From SFLA01 sp045533895 (GTDB lineage Bacteria; Bacillota; Clostridia; Oscillospirales; CAG-382), in the NCBI GenBank assembly GCA_045533895.1, contig JAZSIT010000069.1, positions 1 to 9,056 of the forward strand: DNA of 9,056 bases, written 5' to 3'. Below are positions 1-6,193 of this stretch, piece after piece. Below the pieces are notes generated by a model. That model searched no databases. It worked only from the letters and a program-made list of their open reading frames with translations, and had not been told where the DNA came from. The position numbers and the translations under genes are program-made. Position 1 is the first letter of the stretch, and each line of letters starts with the position of its first letter.

Positions 1-93
1 TGTGAATATAGTATAGCAATCCTCGTAGGGAAGTATAGACGTTTCAAAGGTGCCGATCTTACGGGCAATATCCGTAATCTCCACTTTATCCAT
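1..93. repeat. Duplicate of the thiI 3' end (artefact copy)
   Basis: Bases 1-93 are identical to 182-274 (period 181 bp); base 94 also matches, but only because the adapter begins with the same base. The copies are separated by the adapter block. The arrangement insert-adapter-insert is what a rolling-circle DNA nanoball template with a short insert of about 96 bp would give on read-through. I read copy 1 as an assembly artefact rather than a genomic tandem duplication. Confidence 0.9.
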
Positions 94-178
94 AAGTCGG
101 ATCGTAGCCATGTCGTTCTGTGGGCCAAGGAGTTGTTTGGCCACTTTGTCTTCCTTAAGACCGCTTGGCCTCCGACTT
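94..178. other. Sequencing adapter contamination (DNBSEQ/MGI type), not genomic DNA
   Basis: Read on the plus strand the block starts AAGTCGGATCGTAGCCATGT, which I recognise as the MGI/BGISEQ read-2 adapter. Read on the minus strand from 178 it starts AAGTCGGAGGCCAAGCGGTC, the read-1 adapter of the same platform. The block is 85 bp: about 33 bases of read-1 arm, a 10-base spacer in the index position (AGTGGCCAAA on the minus strand), and 42 bases of read-2 arm. Against the adapter as I remember it there is one inserted A and one T-to-C change, plausible as read errors. The adapter comparison is from memory; the block structure and the identical flanking genomic copies are seen directly. Confidence 0.93.
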
Positions 179-1231
179 GGGTGTGAATATAGTATAGCAA
201 TCCTCGTAGGGAAGTATAGACGTTTCAAAGGTGCCGATCTTACGGGCAATATCCGTAATCTCCACTTTATCCATACCGATGCAGGGGCGAAGTACGGGCA
301 GGGTGGGGACAGCGTCGGTAACCGTAAGCGCCTCCAGAGTCTGGGAAGCAACCTGACCCAAGGATTCGCCGGTAATAAGCGCCTGCTGACCGAATTCATG
401 GGCTACTCTGTCTGCAATACGCATCATAAACCTGCGGAGGAGGAGGGTAAGCATACGGTCCTCGCAGTTTTTCATTATCTCTTCCTGAATTTCGGTAACG
501 CTTATTGCGTTAAGGAACATATTTCCCGTGTAGTCCTTAAGTCTGCGTGCAAGGGAAGTAACCTTTTCCATAGCAAGGTCGGAGGTGTAGGGAGGAGAAT
601 CAAAATACAATCCGTCAACCGTAACACCGCGCTTTGCTATCATATAGCCTGCAACGGGGCTGTCAATACCGCCGGAAAGGAGCAAAAGTCCTCTTCCGCC
701 GCTTCCCGTAGGCATACCGCCTGCACCGCGCACTCCGTTTCCGTGAACGTACGCCGCCTTATCGCGTATCTCGGCAGTAACCACCACCTGAGGGTCGTTA
801 ACGTCAACGCGGACACCTCTTACCTCTTCAAGTATGACCTCGCCGCAAAGTGCCGATATTTCGGGAGATTTTAAGGGGAAGGTCTTATCGCTGCGCTTGG
901 CGTTGCACTTAAAGGTCTTTTTGTTGCCGATAAGCTCATAGGCGTGCTCACGGACAGCGGCAAGAACGGAATCTATATTCTTTTCGCACTTATATCCTCT
1001 GCACACCATTACCACACCGAAAACGGTAAGCATTTTTTCAAAGGCGGTGTCGATATCCGCATCGTCGGAGGGGGTAATGCAAAGGGTGGACTGGGCGTAC
1101 TCCAAATCGAACTCGCCGTCAACCTCTTTCAGCTTTTTTCTAACGTTTTTCTCAACGAGGGCGACAAAGGTGGAACGGTTAAGACCCTTAAGCACCAGCT
1201 CGCCGTATTTAAGAAGAATTATCTCTTTCAT
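155..1231 (-). CDS. thiI: tRNA 4-thiouridine synthase ThiI; last ~8 codons are adapter-derived
   Basis: ThiI adenylates U8 of tRNA and transfers persulfide sulfur to make 4-thiouridine; in some bacteria it also serves thiazole synthesis. The 358-residue reading shows an N-terminal ferredoxin-like region (MKEIILLKYGELVLKGLNR), a THUMP region at about 60-165, the PP-loop SGGIDSPVA at 186-194, ITGESLGQVASQT at 286-298 and PYEDCYTIFTP near 341-351. No rhodanese domain is present, as in the Bacillus-type short form. The start at 1231 overlaps the stop of the upstream cysteine desulfurase by ATGA, so translation is probably coupled. The true gene runs off the reliable sequence at about base 179: the residues KSEAKRS and the stop codon are encoded by adapter. 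The native protein should be longer, since the B. subtilis protein is about 400 residues. The family call is firm; the 3' end is not real. Confidence 0.95.
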   Translation of the reverse strand: MKEIILLKYGELVLKGLNRSTFVALVEKNVRKKLKEVDGEFDLEYAQSTLCITPSDDADIDTAFEKMLTVFGVVMVCRGYKCEKNIDSVLAAVREHAYELIGNKKTFKCNAKRSDKTFPLKSPEISALCGEVILEEVRGVRVDVNDPQVVVTAEIRDKAAYVHGNGVRGAGGMPTGSGGRGLLLLSGGIDSPVAGYMIAKRGVTVDGLYFDSPPYTSDLAMEKVTSLARRLKDYTGNMFLNAISVTEIQEEIMKNCEDRMLTLLLRRFMMRIADRVAHEFGQQALITGESLGQVASQTLEALTVTDAVPTLPVLRPCIGMDKVEITDIARKIGTFETSILPYEDCYTIFTPKSEAKRS

Positions 1232-2328
1232 TTCAAAAACCTTTCTCCGGCTAAAAGGAGCGCTTCCTTAAGCCGAGCTATTTCGGTATCGGTAGTTTTG
1301 GGGGAAATGCTTATTCTAAGCGCGGATATAGTCTCTTCGGGTGTAAGGCCGTACGCCTCCAGCACCGGATTTCCCTTCGCTTTTGACGAGCAGGCGGAGG
1401 ATGCGGACAGATACACGCCCAAAGACGACAGATAGTTAATAAGCGTCTCGCTGCGTATTCCCCTTGAAACGCAGGAGATTATATGGTTACAATGATTTTC
1501 GGGAATGTTGAATTCAAGATACGGCACTTCCCGTAAAGCGGAAATGGTCTTCTCATATATATTCGGCAAATCCTTGCCGTCCCACGCCTTAATGCTTTCG
1601 GCAAAGGATATTATTCCGTTCAGGTTCTCGGTACCGCTTCTGAATCCCTTTTCTTGGCTTCCGCCGAGAATAAGGGGCTTGACTCTGGCGTTTTTACGCA
1701 CTATCAAGGCGCCGATGCCCTTAAAACCGCCGATTTTGTGGGCGGAAACGGCAATACTGTCGCAAAGACGGTAAACCGACGTGCCGCTCACCTTCATAAA
1801 ACCCTGCACCGCGTCCAGATGCAAATGGGCGCCGCAGCCGCTTATATCTATAATCCGTTTTATCTGCTTGATATCGTATAACGCGCCTGTTTCGTTGTTG
1901 ACCAGCATAAAGCAGGCAATAGCCGTCTCCTTTGAGAAGGCTTGCTTCAATTCGTCAATATCGTGCTTTCCGTTTCTTGTGGAAACACGTACGACCTCCC
2001 AGCCCGCTTCCTCCATATACTTTATAGGGGAAACGAGGGAAGGGTGCTGGCTGTCATCGGTAACAATGCGCTTTACCCGTCTCTCCTTTGCCTTGCACAC
2101 ACCGTAAAGTGCGGTGTTGTTTGCTTCGGTTGCGCCGGATGTAAAATACACCTCGTCGGGACTGCAGGCAAGAGACTTTGATATCACACTTCGGCTTTCC
2201 TCCAACGCCTTACGCGCCGCCATACCGAACTCGTGGGGACTGGAGGGATTTCCCGTAACAGCAAAGCTTTTTTCAATTATGCTTTTTTCCGTGGGATGGG
2301 TTGCCGCATAGTCAAAATAACATTCCAT
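1228..2328 (-). CDS. Cysteine desulfurase (NifS/IscS family), sulfur donor for ThiI
   Basis: A PLP enzyme that converts cysteine to alanine and an enzyme-bound persulfide. The 366-residue protein starts MECYFDYAATHPT, and has SGATEANN near 64-71, a ring-stacking His at 95 (SQHPS), LHLDAVQ with Asp172, the PLP lysine in SAHKIGG (Lys198), GSQEKGFRSGTEN at 223-235 and the catalytic cysteine in SSACSS (Cys313). The start at 2328 has GAGGTG five bases upstream and lies just downstream of the promoter at 2354-2382. The longer reading from 2469 would begin upstream of that promoter and adds an unrelated N-terminus, so I reject it. The gene overlaps thiI by 4 bp. By analogy with B. subtilis, where a dedicated NifS-like enzyme (NifZ) is paired with ThiI, it probably supplies persulfide to ThiI. 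General IscS-type Fe-S duty cannot be excluded, but no iscU-like gene is in view. Confidence 0.95.
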   Translation of the reverse strand: MECYFDYAATHPTEKSIIEKSFAVTGNPSSPHEFGMAARKALEESRSVISKSLACSPDEVYFTSGATEANNTALYGVCKAKERRVKRIVTDDSQHPSLVSPIKYMEEAGWEVVRVSTRNGKHDIDELKQAFSKETAIACFMLVNNETGALYDIKQIKRIIDISGCGAHLHLDAVQGFMKVSGTSVYRLCDSIAVSAHKIGGFKGIGALIVRKNARVKPLILGGSQEKGFRSGTENLNGIISFAESIKAWDGKDLPNIYEKTISALREVPYLEFNIPENHCNHIISCVSRGIRSETLINYLSSLGVYLSASSACSSKAKGNPVLEAYGLTPEETISALRISISPKTTDTEIARLKEALLLAGERFLK

Positions 2329-2353
2329 AAAAGCACCTCGCATAGTCGGATAC

Positions 2354-2382
2354 ATTATACACGAAAACAAAGGGGTTGTCAA
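2354..2382 (-). promoter_or_regulatory. Consensus SigA promoter for the cysteine desulfurase-thiI operon
   Basis: On the minus strand a perfect TTGACA (2377-2382), a 17-bp spacer and a perfect TATAAT (2354-2359). Transcription would start near 2347, giving a leader of about 20 nt that just contains the GAGGTG ribosome binding site of the ATG at 2328. This fixes the start of the desulfurase. Confidence 0.92.
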
Positions 2383-2425
2383 ATAAAAACGCAGAATGCG
2401 TTCAAAGCCGAACAAAACAACAATG

Positions 2426-2454
2426 TTGACAAAATCAAATAAATATTGTAATAT
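2426..2454 (+). promoter_or_regulatory. Promoter of the PBECR3-like gene
   Basis: TTGACA at 2426-2431, a 17-bp spacer, then TAATAT at 2449-2454 (TATTAT three bases further on is an alternative). It is divergent from the desulfurase promoter, with the two -35 boxes about 45 bp apart. The -35 lies in the 17-mer AATGTTGACAAAATCAA, which recurs exactly at the promoter near 2879. Confidence 0.8.
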
Positions 2455-2485
2455 TATAGCAAGAAACAATAATTGAGGTCAAATT

Positions 2486-2863
2486 TTGGGCAACAGTATC
2501 AAAGTCGGAGAATATAACAAACAATTCAACGAAATATTAAATATAAACATTACCGCAAAGGATATTTTTCGTTCAAACGGTCTGCTCACTCACTTGATGA
2601 AACACAACCACCCCGAATGTATACAATATCTTGACAAAATTCCCGAAATAATAGAAAATCCTGATTATATCGGAGTAAATCCAAACGAAAAAGGAAAGTC
2701 TGTGGAATTGATAAAAAGATATGAAAACAATATTCTTATGGGATTGAAAGTAGATACAAAAACCAACACCCTCTACATTTCTACGTTGTATTCGTTGCAG
2801 GAATCCAAATTACAAATAAGATTAAATAGCGGACGAATCAAAAAATTTATTAAAAATATATAA
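2486..2863 (+). CDS. Small protein resembling the PBECR3 nuclease-like domain
   Basis: A 125-residue protein with a TTG start at 2486. GAGG at 2475-2478 sits seven bases upstream and there is no better start. From memory it resembles the PBECR3 family (phage-Barnase-EndoU-ColicinE5/D-RelE-like nuclease 3) of phages and Clostridia. Recognisable elements are LLTHLMKHNHPE (33-44), IPEIIENPDYIGVNPNE (52-68), ELIKRYENN (74-82), MGLKVD (85-90), LYISTLYS (96-103) and SGRIKKF (115-121). His, Arg and Ser/Thr side chains in these blocks would be the candidate active site. That is a family-level analogy; activity as a nuclease or toxin is not shown. There is no signal peptide or membrane segment. Composition is much more AT-rich than its neighbours: bases 2521-2580 are 28% G+C by count. 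This suggests horizontal acquisition. It has its own promoter, no clear terminator after it, and a structured RNA gene follows. Confidence 0.8.
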   Translation: MGNSIKVGEYNKQFNEILNINITAKDIFRSNGLLTHLMKHNHPECIQYLDKIPEIIENPDYIGVNPNEKGKSVELIKRYENNILMGLKVDTKTNTLYISTLYSLQESKLQIRLNSGRIKKFIKNI

Positions 2864-2878
2864 AATGCTCAAAAAATG

Positions 2879-2907
2879 TTGACAAAATCAATTTTTGATG
2901 TTATATT
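2879..2907 (+). promoter_or_regulatory. Promoter of the structured small RNA
   Basis: TTGACA at 2879-2884, a 17-bp spacer, then TATATT at 2902-2907, predicting a transcript start near 2914. The -35 region repeats the 17-mer found at the promoter of the preceding gene. Confidence 0.8.
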
Positions 2908-2913
2908 ATTATT

Positions 2914-3054
2914 GTAATAAGTCATACTTATTAATAGGTTAATTGAGGTCGGAAATGGTTCCCGACACACTTTGTTTTCAAAGTACCTGAGATGATGGAT
3001 ACACCGCCCATCCTTTTAACCAACCATAAAGACCTCCCTTCGGAGGTCTTTTTT
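2914..3054 (+). ncRNA. Candidate structured RNA, about 140 nt, promoter to terminator; class not recognised
   Basis: The segment is bounded by a strong promoter and an intrinsic terminator. Visible pairings are: GGTTAA 2937-2942 with TTAACC 3016-3021 (closing stem); GTCGG 2948-2952 with CCGAC 2962-2966; ACTTTG 2969-2974 with CAAAGT 2979-2984 (TTTT loop); and GATGG 2994-2998 with CCATC 3008-3012. The loop bases ATGGTT 2955-2960 are complementary to AACCAT 3022-3027, next to the closing stem, so a pseudoknot is possible. GAGGTC 2945-2950 is complementary to GACCTC 3031-3036 in the terminator arm, giving an alternative antiterminator. An 11-codon reading frame, MVPDTLCFQST, starts at 2955 behind GAGGTC, so a leader-peptide reading is also possible. 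I checked it mentally against the TPP, ZTP, fluoride, T-box, 6S and SRP patterns I remember and found no match. Confidence 0.55.
3028..3054 (+). terminator. Intrinsic terminator of the small RNA
   Basis: A perfect 10-bp stem, AAAGACCTCC 3028-3037 with GGAGGTCTTT 3042-3051, loop CTTC, running into a T tract at 3049-3054. Confidence 0.93.
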
Positions 3055-3081
3055 GTTGTTTGAGACCCCGAGAAGCCTCGT

Positions 3082-3113
3082 CCCTACATTGGGTATTCGC
3101 TTTTGCAAACATC
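3082..3113 (+). repeat. Short intergenic repeat, copy A
   Basis: A 32-bp segment beginning CCCTACATTGGGTATTCGC matches 8971-9002 at 28 of 32 positions. In both places it lies a little upstream of a T-rich TTTGCGTTT stretch. Function unknown; it is probably part of a dispersed intergenic repeat. Confidence 0.7.
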
Positions 3114-3230
3114 TTTTACTTTGCGTTTTTGGTCTGACCCAAGATACACGCCCGAAATTGTGAACAAATTGTAAACATTCAAAAATTTTTGCACATTTTT
3201 TCTTTACATATAGGCAAAATTGGAGTATAC

Positions 3231-3261
3231 TTGACATATCGAGTATTTCTCGGTTTATATA
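3231..3261 (+). promoter_or_regulatory. Promoter of the rny operon
   Basis: TTGACA at 3231-3236 followed by a TA-rich -10 region. TTTATA 3254-3259 gives a 17-bp spacer; TTATAT and TATATA give 18 and 19. The predicted leader to the rny start is about 120 nt and includes a G/C-rich patch at 3286-3312. I see no clear riboswitch in it. Confidence 0.72.
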
Positions 3262-3388
3262 GATTTATTTTTATATATAAAATGAGGCAGTGTGGGGTTT
3301 TCCGTGCGCGCCTTTGTTATTAACAACTTAATATTTTTATATTTTCCGAGGGAATACTTGTTCACTATATATGGAGGAAAAACAAACT

Positions 3389-4930
3389 ATGGAGTACATT
3401 ATTCCCACAATCGTCGGCGTGTTGGCTCTTGCCGTCGGAATTTTGCTGGGTGTTTTCGTGCGTAAGAAGATCGCGGAAAGCAAGATAGGCTCTGCAGAGG
3501 AAGAAGCGTCCCGTATCCGTCTGGACGCAAAAAGAGATGCAGAAACTCTTAAAAAAGAAGCTATTGTTGCCGCAAACGAAGAAGCTCTTCGCATTAAGAC
3601 CGAGGCAGAAAAAGAGTGCAAAGAGCGCCGCAACGAGGTACAGCGTCAGGAGCGCCGTATCCAGCAAAAAGAAGATAATCTGGACAGAAAGTCCGATAAC
3701 CTTGATAAAAAGGACGAGCTGTTAAACAAAAAAATCAAAGAAAACGAGCAGAAAGCCGAAAAGCTTGATGCTATTTATGCAGAACAGGAAGAAATGCTGC
3801 AGAAAATCAGCCAGATGTCGGTTGAGGAAGCACGCGACAGTCTGCTTAAGCGTGTTGAGGACGAAGCGAGACACGATATGGCTGTTAAGCTTAACGAGCT
3901 TGAAAACGAATATAAAGAAACCGCCGATGAAAAGGCGAGAAATATCGTATCCCTTGCCATCCAGCGCTGTGCGGCTGATTCTGTGGCAGAGGCTACAGTT
4001 TCTGTTGTTGACCTGCCCAGCGACGAAATGAAGGGCAGAATTATCGGTAGAGAGGGTAGAAACATCCGCGCTATCGAAACACTTACGGGCGTTGACCTTA
4101 TTATTGACGATACGCCCGAGGCTATCACCATCTCCACCTTTGACCCCGTACACAGAGAGACCGCCCGTCTGGCACTTGAAAAGCTTATTTCCGACGGACG
4201 TATCCATCCTTCCCGTATCGAGGAAATGGTTGAAAAATCCCGCAAAGAGGTTGAGGCTGTTATTAAGAAGGAAGGCGAGCAGGCTGTTATCGAGACCGGT
4301 ATCCACAGTCTTAACCACGAGCTTGTAAAGCTTCTGGGCAGACTCCGCTTCCGTACCAGCTACGGTCAGAACGTGCTTCGCCATTCCGTTGAGGTGGCGC
4401 ATATCGCAGGTATGATCGCATCCGAATTGGGTATCGACCCTGTTCTTGCCCGTCGTGCAGGCCTTCTCCACGATATCGGCAAGGCTATGACTCATGAAAT
4501 CGACGGCAGCCACGTCCAGATCGGTGTGGATATTGCCAAGAAATATAAAGAGAGCAAGGAAGTCGTCCACGCTATCGAGGCTCACCACGGTGACGTTGAG
4601 GCGAAGACGGTTATCGCGGTTATCGTTCAGGCGGCAGACGCAGTAAGTGCGGCGCGTCCCGGCGCAAGACGCGAAAATCTGGAAAGCTACATAAAGCGTC
4701 TCCAGAAGCTGGAGGAGATTGCAAACTCCTTCAACGGTATCGAAAAATCCTTTGCTATTCAGGCAGGCAGAGAAGTCCGCATAATGGTCAAGCCCGAGGC
4801 GGTAAGCGACGACGATATGGTATTCCTTGCAAGAGATATTGCGAAGAAGATCGAAGCGGAGCTTGAATATCCCGGACAGATCAAAGTAAACTTGATCAGA
4901 GAGACCAGAAGCTTCGACTACGCAAAATAG
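3389..4930 (+). CDS. rny: Ribonuclease Y
   Basis: A membrane-anchored endoribonuclease that initiates mRNA decay in Gram-positive bacteria. The protein is 513 residues, close to the 520 of B. subtilis. It shows an N-terminal membrane helix at about 4-24, a long Glu/Lys/Arg-rich coiled coil at about 28-190, a KH RNA-binding domain with GRIIGREGRNIRAIE at 216-230, and an HD domain with RHSVEVAH at 331-338, HDIGKA at 361-366 and HHGD at 399-402 as metal and catalytic positions. I place the start at ATG 3389 because GGAGG lies 11 bases upstream and the protein then begins directly with its membrane helix. The in-frame ATG at 3371 overlaps that GGAGG, has no clear site of its own and would add MEEKQT. 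It is first in a plus-strand set with ymdB next, a conserved Firmicute pairing. Confidence 0.97.
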   Translation: MEYIIPTIVGVLALAVGILLGVFVRKKIAESKIGSAEEEASRIRLDAKRDAETLKKEAIVAANEEALRIKTEAEKECKERRNEVQRQERRIQQKEDNLDRKSDNLDKKDELLNKKIKENEQKAEKLDAIYAEQEEMLQKISQMSVEEARDSLLKRVEDEARHDMAVKLNELENEYKETADEKARNIVSLAIQRCAADSVAEATVSVVDLPSDEMKGRIIGREGRNIRAIETLTGVDLIIDDTPEAITISTFDPVHRETARLALEKLISDGRIHPSRIEEMVEKSRKEVEAVIKKEGEQAVIETGIHSLNHELVKLLGRLRFRTSYGQNVLRHSVEVAHIAGMIASELGIDPVLARRAGLLHDIGKAMTHEIDGSHVQIGVDIAKKYKESKEVVHAIEAHHGDVEAKTVIAVIVQAADAVSAARPGARRENLESYIKRLQKLEEIANSFNGIEKSFAIQAGREVRIMVKPEAVSDDDMVFLARDIAKKIEAELEYPGQIKVNLIRETRSFDYAK

Positions 4931-4979
4931 TCGACTGTTCAGACGGCGCACTCCGCGCAAAACAAAACAATTAACGTAG

Positions 4980-4999
4980 GGGCGATTTGTGAATCGCCC
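4980..4999. repeat. Short palindromic intergenic element between rny and ymdB
   Basis: GGGCGATT 4980-4987 and AATCGCCC 4992-4999 form an 8-bp hairpin with loop TGTG, preceded by GTAG. It is followed by AT-rich sequence without a T run, so it is more likely a REP-like dispersed element or mRNA processing/stability hairpin than a full terminator. Confidence 0.7.
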
Positions 5000-5023
5000 T
5001 TATAATTTAGAAAGACACGTTTT

Positions 5024-5800
5024 ATGAAAATTCTTGCTTTGGGTGACGTGCAATTCCCCACGGGAGTAAAGCAGGTCTGCCAAAACCTATCCAAAATAAT
5101 ACGGGAAGAAAAGGCAGATTTTACCGTAATAAACGGGGAAAACACGTCCGAGTATTCCACACTTGATATTTACGCCGCCCAGGAATTGCTTTCCTGCGGA
5201 GCAGACGTTATCACCGGCGGAAACCACACGCTCCAACGTTGGGAGGTATATGAGTTTCTTGAAAACAACTGTGATACCTGCCTGCGTCCCGTAAACCTGC
5301 CTGCTTCGGCGCCCGGCAGGGGATATACAATAAAAAAAGCGAAAAACTCCAAAAAAGTGCTGGTTATAAACGCAATGGGTCAGGTTATGATGGACCCCAG
5401 CGATAGCCCTTTCCAAGCAGTTGATAAGGTGCTGGAAAAGGAAAAGGGGAACTTCGATGTGGCTGTGTGCGATTTCCACGCGGAAGCCACCAGCGAAAAA
5501 AACGCTTTCGGCTATTATTTTAACGGCAGGATACATTGTATCTTCGGCACCCACACCCACGTTGCCACGGCAGACGAAAGACTGCTTGATAAAGGAAGCG
5601 GATATATAACCGATATCGGCATGTGCGGCGTCACCGACAGCGTTATCGGCGCGGAGGCGGATGCGGCAATAAACCGCTTTGTAAACCGCACCTTCGTACG
5701 CAAAAAACAGCCGGTCGGAGATATTATGATAAACGGCGTGGTTTTTGATATTGATGATAACACGGGTTACTGTGTTGGAATAAAACGAATAAAATATTAA
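5024..5800 (+). CDS. ymdB: YmdB-family metallophosphoesterase (2',3'-cyclic nucleotide phosphodiesterase)
   Basis: In B. subtilis YmdB is a metal-dependent phosphodiesterase linked to RNase Y, biofilm formation and cell-fate decisions. The 258-residue protein (family about 265) has the metal-site pattern of the family: MKILALGD with Asp8, INGEN with Glu39 and Asn40, TGGNH with Asn67 and His68, DFHAEATSEK with His152, and GTHTHVATADE with His177 and His179. The N-terminal VQFPTG departs from the more common GDxxGxxGR style, and GGNHTLQRWEVYEF departs from the usual GNHxWD, so it is a divergent but apparently complete member. It lies 93 bp after rny with a weak ribosome binding site (AGAAAG). 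Adjacency to rny supports the call. It has no signal peptide and should be cytoplasmic. Confidence 0.92.
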   Translation: MKILALGDVQFPTGVKQVCQNLSKIIREEKADFTVINGENTSEYSTLDIYAAQELLSCGADVITGGNHTLQRWEVYEFLENNCDTCLRPVNLPASAPGRGYTIKKAKNSKKVLVINAMGQVMMDPSDSPFQAVDKVLEKEKGNFDVAVCDFHAEATSEKNAFGYYFNGRIHCIFGTHTHVATADERLLDKGSGYITDIGMCGVTDSVIGAEADAAINRFVNRTFVRKKQPVGDIMINGVVFDIDDNTGYCVGIKRIKY

Positions 5801-5821
5801 ATTCTGAAAGGATACACAAAA

Positions 5822-6193
5822 ATGAAAAAATTTATTGCTCTTGCAATGGCGTTTGTTATGCTTTTTGCTCTTACCGCCTGCACAACCGTTGGTGAAAACG
5901 GCGAACCCGTTGATTCTACCGGTCAGCTTATAATGACTGTCGGTATGCTTGTGGTTATGGTAGCGGTATTCTACTTTATGATAATTCGCCCCCAGAAGAA
6001 GCAGGAAAAGGAAACCGCAAAAATGCTTGACGGTCTCACCCCCGGTGATACTATTTCCACCGTTGGCGGAATTATCGGCGTTGTTCTCAAGGTAAAAGAC
6101 GATATGGTTCTTATCGAAACCGGCGCAGACCGCACCCGTATCCAGATAGCAAAGTGGGCAGTACGCAAGGTGGAGGAAAAAGCAAATGACTAA
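5822..6193 (+). CDS. yajC: YajC-like Sec accessory protein with a lipoprotein signal peptide
   Basis: YajC is a single-span membrane protein associated with SecDF and the SecYEG translocon. The 123-residue protein carries the family core: a membrane helix at about 35-55 ending in FYFMIIRPQKK, then KMLDGLTPGDTISTVGGIIGVVLKVKDD and a short C-terminal tail. It differs at the N-terminus, which looks like a lipoprotein signal peptide: KK, a hydrophobic stretch and the lipobox LTAC with Cys20, then a short polar linker TTVGENGEPVDSTG. The ribosome binding site GAAAGG lies about nine bases before the ATG, 21 bp after ymdB, supporting this start. The stop overlaps the start of the next gene by 8 bp. 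Either it is a lipid-anchored YajC, or the lipobox is chance within a first hydrophobic helix. Confidence 0.9.
   Translation: MKKFIALAMAFVMLFALTACTTVGENGEPVDSTGQLIMTVGMLVVMVAVFYFMIIRPQKKQEKETAKMLDGLTPGDTISTVGGIIGVVLKVKDDMVLIETGADRTRIQIAKWAVRKVEEKAND

Noticed and set aside
1..275. Genomic tandem duplication or CRISPR-like/mobile repeat at the window start
   Set aside because: The spacer between the identical copies is a sequencing adapter with an index slot, so an artefact explains the structure fully.
50..874. Long plus-strand frame opposite thiI
   Set aside because: It is antisense to a clear family member, runs through adapter sequence, and shows no recognisable motif.
2329..2469. N-terminal extension of the cysteine desulfurase (start at 2469)
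   Set aside because: The extra 47 residues are unlike the family, lie across the consensus promoter of the gene, and the ATG at 2328 has a proper ribosome binding site.
2985..3021. TPP riboswitch suggested by CTGAGA
   Set aside because: The other conserved TPP-aptamer elements (the ACCCT...GAACCTGAT and CGTAGGGAA blocks) are missing.
3016..3237. 73-codon minus-strand frame in the rny upstream region
   Set aside because: It crosses the terminator and a dispersed repeat, has no ribosome binding site and resembles nothing.
3722..4960. 412-codon minus-strand frame opposite rny
   Set aside because: It is a mirror frame of a highly biased coding sequence, with no ribosome binding site or known motif; rny is unambiguous.
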